This document shows, piece by piece, positions 1-5,715 of a stretch of DNA of 6,511 bases (position 1 is its first letter; every line of letters starts with the position of its first letter). Position numbers and translations under genes: made by a program. The stretch comes from Candidatus Zixiibacteriota bacterium (GTDB lineage: Bacteria > Zixibacteria > MSB-5A5 > SM1-73), in assembly GCA_022866585.1 (NCBI GenBank), contig JALHUP010000078.1, positions 1-6,511 on the forward strand, written 5' to 3'. Under the pieces are notes generated by a model. That model saw only the letters and a list, made by a program, of their open reading frames with translations, made no database searches and was not told the origin of the DNA.

Positions 1-72
1 CGCGTAGGCAAGCCTTTACGGCTTGTCCGCAGGATCTTGAGACCAGCCAAGCCATGAAGGCTTGGCTACGCG
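1..72. repeat. Compound palindromic repeat: two hairpins inside an outer stem
   Basis: The ends CGCGTA (1-6) and TACGCG (67-72) are complementary. Between them lie two hairpins: CAAGCC (9-14) with GGCTTG (20-25) around a 5-nt loop, and AGCCAAGCC (45-53) with GGCTTGGCT (59-67) around a 5-nt loop. The two halves are also near inverted copies of each other. A shorter copy of the same motif lies at 5635-5659, so this is a dispersed family and not a one-off terminator. It has no T-run and no ORF. The element may continue upstream of the window. It resembles REP or MITE-like non-autonomous palindromes, which is inferred from structure only. Confidence 0.7.
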
Positions 73-120
73 TAACTTCACAAAAAATGCAGAAGTTTCA
101 TTTATAATTAAGGGTAAAAA

Positions 121-939
121 GTGATCCGAAATTTTTTGAAGGAAAAGAAATGGGGCTTTCTCTCTTTGTCCATTTTGAGCTTGGTGGTTTTAATTCTCTT
201 GGTATTTCTTCTCTGGTATTTGATCTCCCCCAGGCTTACTTCCACAAGCCCACTTTTAAGCTTGGTGGCGAAGATAATCCTGTTTTTGTTTTTGATCACC
301 GTCTCCGGAGGTCTGTTTTTAATCGTGTTATCCTCGGCTTGGGAAAAGGATTTTTTGTTTCCGCATGGGGAAAAACAAATCACCCTAAAACTTCTTTTTC
401 CCATCAATCTCCTCTTAGGAAAAATTTTCGGACTTTCAAAGGATCAAATTCGTAAATCATTTATTGAGGTGAATAATTCGCTTTTCAAGGCGACTCGAAA
501 AAGGATAAACAAGGACAGGCTTTTGATTCTTCTTCCTCAATGTTTACAGAATTACGATTGTCTTTACCGGGTGATCACCAATCTGAATAATTGCCAGAGA
601 TGCGGAAAGTGTAAGATCGGAGAGATTCTAAAGTGGGGAGAAAGATATGATGCCTCCATCGCCATTGCCACCGGAGGAACCTTAGCCCGCAAGGTGATCG
701 TGGACCAAAAGCCCACCGTGATCGTGGCGGTTGCCTGTGAAAGGGATCTATCCTCAGGCATCCAGGACGTTTATCCCATTCCAGTTTACGGCATTTTGAA
801 TCAAAGACCTTGTGGCCCTTGTGTGAATACCCAGGTTGATTTAGAAGAGTTAAAAGAGGTGGTTGGGTTTGTGTTAGACGGCAGTTTGCCCTCGCCGAAG
901 GCAGGGTTGAAGGGAGGAAAAGATTGCAGAAGGATATAA
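121..939 (+). CDS. DUF116 family cysteine-rich integral membrane protein
   Basis: The 272-residue protein has two predicted N-terminal membrane helices (about residues 11-36 and 45-70), then a basic linker and a cytosolic cysteine-rich domain (about 130-254). The domain carries the DUF116 pattern: LPQC (C141) and C147, a C158-x2-C161-x2-C164 cluster, an ATGG motif (183-186), VACERDL (C206) and RPCGPCVNT (C231, C234). The spaced cysteines suggest metal or Fe-S binding, which is inference; the biochemical function of the family is unknown to me. The GTG start is chosen because AGGG (111-114) lies 6 nt upstream and the hydrophobic N-terminus follows at once. The last 16 nt overlap the next gene, rng, whose ribosome binding site lies within this ORF, so the two are probably co-transcribed and translationally coupled. 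Residues 255-272 form a poorly conserved-looking tail. Family assignment is fairly sure; the role is not. Confidence 0.87.
   Translation: MIRNFLKEKKWGFLSLSILSLVVLILLVFLLWYLISPRLTSTSPLLSLVAKIILFLFLITVSGGLFLIVLSSAWEKDFLFPHGEKQITLKLLFPINLLLGKIFGLSKDQIRKSFIEVNNSLFKATRKRINKDRLLILLPQCLQNYDCLYRVITNLNNCQRCGKCKIGEILKWGERYDASIAIATGGTLARKVIVDQKPTVIVAVACERDLSSGIQDVYPIPVYGILNQRPCGPCVNTQVDLEELKEVVGFVLDGSLPSPKAGLKGGKDCRRI
912..917 (+). promoter_or_regulatory. Shine-Dalgarno site fixing the TTG start of rng
   Basis: GGGAGG lies 6 nt before TTG at 924, inside the 3' end of the DUF116 gene. It decides the rng start: the resulting N-terminus (MQKDIIINVS) matches the usual beginning of RNase E/G proteins, and no better start is nearby. 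Confidence 0.75.
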
Positions 940-2480
940 TCATTAACGTCTCCGAATACGAAACCCGCTTAGCTATATTGGAGGATTTGAAGTTAGTGGA
1001 GCTTTTGGTGGAGCGTCCGGAGAAGGAAAGAATGGTGGGGGACATCTATCAAGGTGTGGTTAAGGCAGTTCTCCCGGGAATGCAGGCTGCCTTTATCGAC
1101 ATCGGATTGGACAAAAGCGCCTTCCTCCATTTCTCGGATATTGGAGAGTTCAAAAGCCAACTGGATCTTCTTTATGAGGCTGACCTTTTAGAAGAGGAAG
1201 AAGGGCGGGAGAAGTTAAAAAAACCTCCTCAGAGTATCCAAGAGATTTTGAAAGAGGGGCAGGAGATTTTCGTTCAGGTTACCAAAGAGCCCATTGGTAC
1301 CAAGGGATCTCGGGTAACCACTCAGCTTTCTTTAGCCGGAAGATATGTGGTTTTGGTTCCCGGAGAGGATCATGTGGGGGTCTCTCGAAAGATATCCCAC
1401 TGGGCGGAAAAAAGAAGGCTGAAGAGATTAGCTTATGAGCTTTTGCCGGAGGGATTCGGATGCATCATCCGCACCGTGGCAGAAGGAAAGCAGAAAAAAG
1501 AGCTAAAATCAGACATGAAAAATCTGGTGAATCTTTGGAAAAAAATAAAAAAACAAGCGGAAAAGAAAAAAGCTCCAGCTTTGCTTTATAAGGATATTGG
1601 AATGGTCTCCAGCATAATGCGGGATATTCTTACCCCGGAGGTGAATAGCGTAATAGTGGATTCCAAGAAGGAATACAAAAAGATTATCTCCTACCTCAAA
1701 TCCACCGCTCGCAGTCTGCGTTTCAAGGTGAAACTTTATGATGGAAAAGTTCCCATCTTCGACGCCTACAACATCGAACCGGAGATCGAAAAGATGCTGG
1801 AGCGAAAGATCTGGATAAAAAAGGGAGCATATGTCGTTATCGACCAGACCGAAGCCATGGTCACCATAGATGTGAACACCGGACGATTTGTGGGAAAAAG
1901 CACCCAGGAGTCCACCGTGCTCAAAACCAATTTGGAGGCGGCCAAAGAGATCGCTCGTCAGATCAGGATAAGGGACATTGGAGGCTTGCTCATCATAGAT
2001 TTCATAGACATGGAGTCGGCGGAGAACCGAAAGAAGGTCTTCGAAGAATTTAGGGCTGCTTTCAAGAATGATAGATCTAAAAACAGCATTCTTCCCATCT
2101 CCGATTTCGGGCTGGTGGAGATGACGCGGGAAAGGATCAGACCCTCCATTTTACATACCCTAAGCGAACCGTGTACCTGTTGTCAGGGCATCGGTCGGGT
2201 GATCTCCAAAGAGACTGTGGCCATGAAAATTGAAAGATGGTTCAAAAGGGCAAAAGTGGGCTCCAAATCTAAAAGATATAAGCTATTCGTCCACCCGAAG
2301 CTGTCGAAGATCTTGACGGACGGGAAGATGAACCGCATCCAGAAATTGGATAAAGAATTGAACTTGGGCATAAAACTGGTAAAAGATGAAGCTTTGCCGC
2401 CCGAAACTTTTAAGGTCTTCTCTGAAGATGAAGGATTGGACGTAACCGACCTGTTCAAAGGACAGAAAAGTAAAGAGTAG
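924..2480 (+). CDS. rng: Ribonuclease E/G family endoribonuclease
   Basis: The 518-residue protein is an Mg-dependent, 5'-monophosphate-sensing endoribonuclease of RNA processing and decay (cytoplasmic). An S1 RNA-binding domain spans about residues 37-125 (VLPGMQAAFIDIG, with F57 at the position of E. coli RNase E F57). The 5'-sensor segment contains GTKGSRVTTQLSLAGRY (125-141) and the R183-T184 pair corresponding to RNase E R169/T170. The DNase I-like catalytic segment has D316 and N318 (IDVN) and D359 (IIDFID), with the same 43-residue spacing as RNase E D303 to D346. The Zn-link is CTCC (C417 and C420), 58 residues after D359 as in RNase E. There is no long degradosome scaffold, so the size is RNase G-like, although short RNase E forms cannot be excluded. 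The start is TTG, overlapping DUF116 by 16 nt. The last residues (KSKE) and the TAG stop are encoded by a heptamer repeat that continues past the gene. Confidence 0.96.
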   Translation: MQKDIIINVSEYETRLAILEDLKLVELLVERPEKERMVGDIYQGVVKAVLPGMQAAFIDIGLDKSAFLHFSDIGEFKSQLDLLYEADLLEEEEGREKLKKPPQSIQEILKEGQEIFVQVTKEPIGTKGSRVTTQLSLAGRYVVLVPGEDHVGVSRKISHWAEKRRLKRLAYELLPEGFGCIIRTVAEGKQKKELKSDMKNLVNLWKKIKKQAEKKKAPALLYKDIGMVSSIMRDILTPEVNSVIVDSKKEYKKIISYLKSTARSLRFKVKLYDGKVPIFDAYNIEPEIEKMLERKIWIKKGAYVVIDQTEAMVTIDVNTGRFVGKSTQESTVLKTNLEAAKEIARQIRIRDIGGLLIIDFIDMESAENRKKVFEEFRAAFKNDRSKNSILPISDFGLVEMTRERIRPSILHTLSEPCTCCQGIGRVISKETVAMKIERWFKRAKVGSKSKRYKLFVHPKLSKILTDGKMNRIQKLDKELNLGIKLVKDEALPPETFKVFSEDEGLDVTDLFKGQKSKE

Positions 2481-2529
2481 AGAGTAAAAAGTGTAGAGCA
2501 AAGAGTAAAGAGCAAAGAGTATAGAGTCA
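2467..2529 (+). repeat. Heptamer array, nine AGAGTAA-type units, spanning the rng stop codon
   Basis: Nine consecutive 7-mers follow without slippage: AAAGTAA, AGAGTAG, AGAGTAA, AAAGTGT, AGAGCAA, AGAGTAA, AGAGCAA, AGAGTAT, AGAGTCA. The first two units encode the end of RNase E/G and its stop codon (2478-2480). The sense strand contains TAA or TAG in all frames; the complementary strand is free of stops. The unit, rotated to AGTAAAG, differs by one base from the AGTAACG unit found before bamA. Confidence 0.85.
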
Positions 2530-2549
2530 ACATGACTTTTGGATTTATC

Positions 2550-2577
2550 TTGACTTGAAACCAAAGGGGAATATATT
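2550..2577 (+). promoter_or_regulatory. Probable sigma-70-type promoter for rplU
   Basis: TTGACT (2550-2555, 5 of 6 to the -35 consensus) and TATATT (2572-2577, 5 of 6 to the -10 consensus) are separated by 16 bp. Transcription would begin near 2584 and give a leader of about 125 nt before rplU. It lies directly after the heptamer array, in the largest intergenic gap of the window. The site is predicted from sequence only. Confidence 0.5.
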
Positions 2578-2594
2578 AGTATAAAATTTTAAGA

Positions 2595-2657
2595 AGGGAA
2601 CTTGAGATTTATTGTGCAGTTGAATTCCCTGACCTGACCGAGCGGTTCTACCAAGTT
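2595..2657 (+). promoter_or_regulatory. Possible structured rplU mRNA leader
   Basis: Inside the predicted leader, AGGGAA (2595-2600) can pair with TTCCCT (2625-2630), and the overlapping AACTTG (2599-2604) can pair with CAAGTT (2652-2657). The two stems share bases and so compete. Ribosomal protein leaders often bind their own product, and an L21 leader RNA is known in Firmicutes, but I do not recognise that motif here. Weakly supported; it could be ordinary 5' UTR. Confidence 0.25.
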
Positions 2658-2710
2658 AGAGTTTGCGGTAAAGAGAGTCTGGCAATGTAAAAAATTCAAA
2701 GGAGAATCTT

Positions 2711-3034
2711 ATGTATGCCATTGTAGAAAGCGGAGGATTTCAGTTCAACGTAAAAGAAGGGGAAAAACTAAGGATTCCCAAGCTGGAGGCAAAACCGAAA
2801 GACAAAATCACCTTCGATAAAGTCCTCTTTTTGGGCGGTGAAAAACCTTTGATTGGCGCCCCTTATGTAAAAGATGCTAAAGTCGAAGCCGAGGTCCTAT
2901 CCTTAGGGAAAACTAAGAAGATCACGGTCTTCAAGTTCAAAAAGGTGAAATATAGAAGAAAGAAAGGACACAGGCAGGAATATGCCGAGGTCCGGATCGA
3001 TAAAATACATGCTCCTTTGGAAATGACGAACTAA
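2711..3034 (+). CDS. rplU: 50S ribosomal protein L21
   Basis: The 107-residue protein is a 23S rRNA-binding component of the large ribosomal subunit. The full-length L21 fold signature is present: MYAIVESGG at the N-terminus, IGAPYV (48-53), and the basic block KKITVFKFKKVKYRRKKGHRQ that contacts rRNA, ending with an EVRIDKI strand. Length is typical (about 100-105). The usual GGKQYxV segment reads GGFQFNV, so the common lysine at position 10 is phenylalanine. The ATG is preceded by AGGAGA (2700-2705) with 5 nt spacing. The final residues MTN and the TAA stop are encoded by heptamer units that run on downstream. The usual partner rpmA (L27) does not follow. A promoter at 2550-2577 probably drives it, either alone or with read-through from rng. 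Confidence 0.97.
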   Translation: MYAIVESGGFQFNVKEGEKLRIPKLEAKPKDKITFDKVLFLGGEKPLIGAPYVKDAKVEAEVLSLGKTKKITVFKFKKVKYRRKKGHRQEYAEVRIDKIHAPLEMTN

Positions 3035-3056
3035 GAATGACGAGTGACGAATAAGT
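3022..3056 (+). repeat. Heptamer array, five AATGACG-type units, spanning the rplU stop codon
   Basis: The units AATGACG, AACTAAG, AATGACG, AGTGACG, AATAAGT follow in strict 7-bp register. The first and second encode the last residues and stop codon (3032-3034) of L21. The AATGACG unit is the exact reverse complement of the CGTCATT unit repeated in the ompH gene, about 2.8 kb away. Confidence 0.8.
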
Positions 3057-3059
3057 TTC

Positions 3060-3127
3060 GCAAAAACTTTAGCAAGGGTGAATTGGAGTGTCCCGCTTTA
3101 GCGGGACCAAAATCATTCACTTTTTGC
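3060..3127. repeat. Imperfect long hairpin with GTCCCGC/GCGGGAC core
   Basis: The core GTCCCGCTTTAGCGGGAC (3090-3107) is a perfect 7-bp stem with a TTTA loop. Outside it, TTGG (3083-3086) pairs with CCAA (3107-3110), GTGAAT (3078-3083) with ATTCAC (3115-3120), and GCAAAAA (3060-3066) with TTTTTGC (3121-3127); a few bases are shared between neighbouring stems. No T-run directly follows the core, so an intrinsic terminator for rplU is possible but not convincing. The GGAGTGTC and TCCCGC..GCGGGA words recur on the opposite strand in the element at 6340-6430, suggesting one repeat family. Confidence 0.6.
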
Positions 3128-3137
3128 AAACTAAAAC

Positions 3138-3178
3138 GTCAAGCTAAAGTCGAAGATCCCGCTTCGGCGGGGCTTGAC
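3138..3178. repeat. Hairpin with TTCG tetraloop upstream of bamA
   Basis: CCCGC (3158-3162) pairs with GCGGG (3167-3171) around TTCG, the C(UUCG)G tetraloop known for high stability in RNA. GTCAAGC (3138-3144) pairs with GCTTGAC (3172-3178) as an outer stem, leaving a 13-nt bulge on one side. The left arm TCCCGCTT (3157-3164) could instead pair with AAGCGGGA at 3195-3202, so two exclusive folds exist in the bamA leader. Confidence 0.6.
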
Positions 3179-3206
3179 AATCCAGATTGGCAGAAAGCGG
3201 GACGCA

Positions 3207-3227
3207 AGTAACGAGTAACGAATAAAT
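3207..3227 (+). repeat. Heptamer array, two AGTAACG units plus AATAAAT, at the bamA start
   Basis: Two perfect AGTAACG units (3207-3220) are followed by a degenerate AATAAAT (3221-3227) that contains the first two bases of the bamA ATG. The array occupies the place where a ribosome binding site should be and has no AGGAGG-like core. It also gives the in-frame TAA (3223-3225) immediately before the start codon. Confidence 0.6.
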
Positions 3228-5586
3228 GCTAAAAAGAATCTTTTTCATATTCGCTTTTTTAATCTTAGTCGTCTCCCCTCAAATTTCTTCCGCTGTGGTT
3301 ATCTCCAAGATGGAGGTGCAAGGAAATCGGAGTGTGGATAAATCTCTGATCGTCAATATGTCCGGGCTGGGGATCGGCGCAGAGTTAGACCCGGCCGTCA
3401 TTCAGGATGCCATCAAAAGGTTATATGCCACCAATCTCTTCTCTGACATCCAGATCCAAGGGAGCCAGAACGAGGGGAAAATAGAGCTTCTCATCCAGGT
3501 CAGAGAATATCCCAGGGTATCCAGCATCGAGATATCCGGAAATAAAAAAATAAAAACAGCGGATATCAAAGAGAAATTGAGTATCACTCTGGGCAAAGTC
3601 ATCAGCCCCCTGGATGTAAAAACAGATGTAGATAAAATAAAATCTATCTACCGGGAGAAAGGCTATCTTACTGCTCAAATCGAATCCGAGGTGGTCCAGT
3701 CGGACAAAGAAGGGGAAGTAGTTTTAAAGTTCAAAATAAACGAGGGCAAAAAGATAAGAATCAAAAAGATCTTCATCGCGGGCAACCAGGTCATTAAGGA
3801 ATCCAAAATAAAAAAGCAAATGAAGAACAAGGAGCACCGCTTTTGGCGCGGGGGCGGCTTTGACCCGGAGAAGTTTGAAGAGGACAAAGAAAAAATCTTA
3901 GAATTTTATAAAAAGAATGGGTTTTTAGACGCCCAGATAATCTCCGATTCCATCTGGTATGCTCCCAACCAAAAAGACATGTTTATTCAGATCGTCTTAA
4001 CCGAAGGGGAAAAATATAAGTTCGGAGAAGTGGGCTGGGAGGGGAACAAACTTTTTTCTTTGGACAAGTTGAACCGGCAGGTCAAATTCAAAGAAGGTGA
4101 AATCTATAATCAAGAAAAGTACGAAGAGACTTTAGCCAACATCTATTCCCTTTATCAGGAGGAGGGCTATATCTATCTCGTGGTAGAAGACAAAACCAGC
4201 ACCAGGGGCAACGTCGTAAACATAAATTATCAAATAACTGAAGGGGTGCCGGCAAACGTCCATAAAATAAACATCGAGGGAAATACCAAGACCAAGGAGA
4301 AGGTGATCCGAAGGGAGCTTTCCATTTTGCCCGGACAGAGGTTCAGACGTTCCCTGCTCATGCGTAGCATAAGGGACGTGACGTATCTCAATTATTTTGC
4401 TAAGGCGGAACCGAATTATGAGGTGTTGGAAAACGGCGACATAGACCTTTCCATAAAAGTGGAAGAAAAACCGACCGGGCAGATTATGTTCGGAGCCGGA
4501 TACAGCGCCACCGACAAACTGGTAGGGAATATTGGATTGGGGATTCCCAATCTTTTGGGCAATGGTCAAGACCTGAAATTGAGCTGGGATTTTGGGAAAA
4601 CAACACAGAACGTGGAGATCAGCTTTACCGAGCCTTGGTTCAGAGATACCCGCACTTCGGTCGGCTTCTCTATATATAAGACCAACCGAAAGTGGACTGA
4701 TGAATTCACCGAGGAGACTAAGGGATTTGCTTTGAAATTGGGAAGGAGATTATCCTGGCCCGATAATTTCTTCAGAGTCTATTGGAGTTACAACTGGGAA
4801 CTGCTGAGGTATTACGATTTTGCCAATGACATCACTCGCCCTTCTCATCCTTTGTGGCAGGTAAACTTGCCCCTCTCTTTTGATCATGTATTTGAATTTA
4901 TTTACCCTTCTTCCTCGGTTAATTCTTTAGCGTATGTGAAATGGCCTCGCAAGAACGCCAGCACCTCCTTTAGCATTGTCAGGGATTCGAGAGACCTGCC
5001 TCAGTTTGCCACCAAAGGTTCGATCTTCTCCTGGAACACTCAATTCGCCGGAGAATTCTTGGGGGGAAACTTAGCCTATCATAAACACATATTTGAAGCC
5101 AGGTATTATTTAAAGACATTTTGGAAGCTCGTATTAGCTTTTCATGCCAGGGTAGGGGTGTTGGATGGCCGGGACCGGGAGGCTCTTGAGCTTTATAGCG
5201 AGCGTTTCTCTCCCGGAGGGACAGATCCAGACGGAATAATCCGGGGATACTCTGACGGATCCGTTGGACCCACTGACTCGCTAGGGAATTTGCTGAGAGG
5301 ACGCTCTGTTTTGGTCTACAATATTGAATATCAATTTCCGGTAGTGGAACAGCAGATTTATGGATTATTCTTTGCCGACGCAGGAAACGCCTGGCTGTCG
5401 GGCAGAGCCATCCGACCCTTTGCTCTAAAACATAAATCAAATCTGGATCTTTTTAGATCTGCCGGGATCGGAGCCAGGATGGTGGTGCCTGGGATGGGGG
5501 TGATTGGATTTGACTTTGCTTACGGATTCGATCATGCGGGAAAAGGCGAATGGAGACCCCATTTCCAATTCGGGACCACTTTTTAA
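3226..5586 (+). CDS. bamA: Outer membrane protein assembly factor BamA (Omp85 family)
   Basis: The 786-residue protein is the central subunit of the machine that inserts beta-barrel proteins into the outer membrane. It has a signal peptide (residues 1-23, cleavage likely after ISSA), five POTRA domains (about 25-94, 97-174, 176-262, 263-340, 344-415; each starts with a strand ending in GN or QGN) and a 16-strand-type barrel from about 418 to 786. The L6 loop motif appears as IRGY with R673, preceded by ERFSPGG. FADAGNAW (716-723) is the usual conserved barrel strand. The C-terminus ends in phenylalanine (FQFGTTF), as expected of a beta-signal. Length is normal (about 750-810). The ATG is fixed by the in-frame TAA at 3223-3225 and by the signal peptide, yet no Shine-Dalgarno sequence precedes it; a heptamer array is there instead. 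It heads an outer-membrane block with ompH and probable lpxD. Confidence 0.97.
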   Translation: MLKRIFFIFAFLILVVSPQISSAVVISKMEVQGNRSVDKSLIVNMSGLGIGAELDPAVIQDAIKRLYATNLFSDIQIQGSQNEGKIELLIQVREYPRVSSIEISGNKKIKTADIKEKLSITLGKVISPLDVKTDVDKIKSIYREKGYLTAQIESEVVQSDKEGEVVLKFKINEGKKIRIKKIFIAGNQVIKESKIKKQMKNKEHRFWRGGGFDPEKFEEDKEKILEFYKKNGFLDAQIISDSIWYAPNQKDMFIQIVLTEGEKYKFGEVGWEGNKLFSLDKLNRQVKFKEGEIYNQEKYEETLANIYSLYQEEGYIYLVVEDKTSTRGNVVNINYQITEGVPANVHKINIEGNTKTKEKVIRRELSILPGQRFRRSLLMRSIRDVTYLNYFAKAEPNYEVLENGDIDLSIKVEEKPTGQIMFGAGYSATDKLVGNIGLGIPNLLGNGQDLKLSWDFGKTTQNVEISFTEPWFRDTRTSVGFSIYKTNRKWTDEFTEETKGFALKLGRRLSWPDNFFRVYWSYNWELLRYYDFANDITRPSHPLWQVNLPLSFDHVFEFIYPSSSVNSLAYVKWPRKNASTSFSIVRDSRDLPQFATKGSIFSWNTQFAGEFLGGNLAYHKHIFEARYYLKTFWKLVLAFHARVGVLDGRDREALELYSERFSPGGTDPDGIIRGYSDGSVGPTDSLGNLLRGRSVLVYNIEYQFPVVEQQIYGLFFADAGNAWLSGRAIRPFALKHKSNLDLFRSAGIGARMVVPGMGVIGFDFAYGFDHAGKGEWRPHFQFGTTF

Positions 5587-5594
5587 AACAGGTT

Positions 5595-5622
5595 AAAGGT
5601 GATAGGTGTAAGGTGAAAGTAG
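5595..5622 (+). repeat. Heptamer array, four AAAGGTG-type units, after bamA
   Basis: The units AAAGGTG, ATAGGTG, TAAGGTG, AAAGTAG follow in 7-bp register, starting 9 nt after the bamA stop. They are more diverged than the other arrays but share the purine-rich sense strand and a TGA or TAG in every frame. Confidence 0.6.
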
Positions 5623-5634
5623 AACTTCTATTAA

Positions 5635-5659
5635 GCGTAGCCAAGCCTTCACGGCTTGG
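5635..5659. repeat. Short palindrome, copy of the element at 1-72
   Basis: CCAAGCC (5641-5647) pairs with GGCTTGG (5653-5659) around a TTCAC loop, preceded by GCGTAG (5635-5640). The sequence closely matches the reverse complement of 48-71 and the left arm at 3-25. It lies between bamA and ompH with no T-run after it, so it is better read as a dispersed repeat than as a terminator. Confidence 0.65.
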
Positions 5660-5715
5660 AAAACTTTATATCTCAAGAAAAAATAATAAAGAACGTTTTA
5701 CCGGAGGAAATTCGT

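Noticed and set aside
103..108. Perfect TATAAT before the DUF116 gene
   Set aside because: Transcription from it would start near 115, after the AGGG ribosome binding site, and no -35 box lies at 16-18 bp (TTCACA at 77-82 is 20 bp away).
575..1045. Reverse-strand ORF of 156 codons across the DUF116/rng junction
   Set aside because: It is the complement of two well-supported genes and resembles no known protein.
2183..2533. Reverse-strand ORF with repetitive LYSLLF sequence at the rng end
   Set aside because: The repeats come from reading the heptamer array on its open strand; the rest is complementary to rng.
3174..3179. Perfect TTGACA before bamA
   Set aside because: No -10-like hexamer lies 15-19 bp downstream; the sequence is part of the GTCAAGC/GCTTGAC stem.
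2467..3227. CRISPR array
   Set aside because: The repeats are contiguous 7-mers without spacers, and no cas genes are present.
4979..5440. Reverse-strand ORF of 153 codons inside bamA
   Set aside because: It lies wholly within the conserved BamA barrel, has an arginine- and proline-rich composition typical of shadow frames, and has no ribosome binding site.
5656..5715. Upstream TTG start adding 20 residues to the OmpH-type protein
   Set aside because: It lies in the palindromic repeat without a ribosome binding site, whereas ATG 5716 has GGAGG at the right distance.
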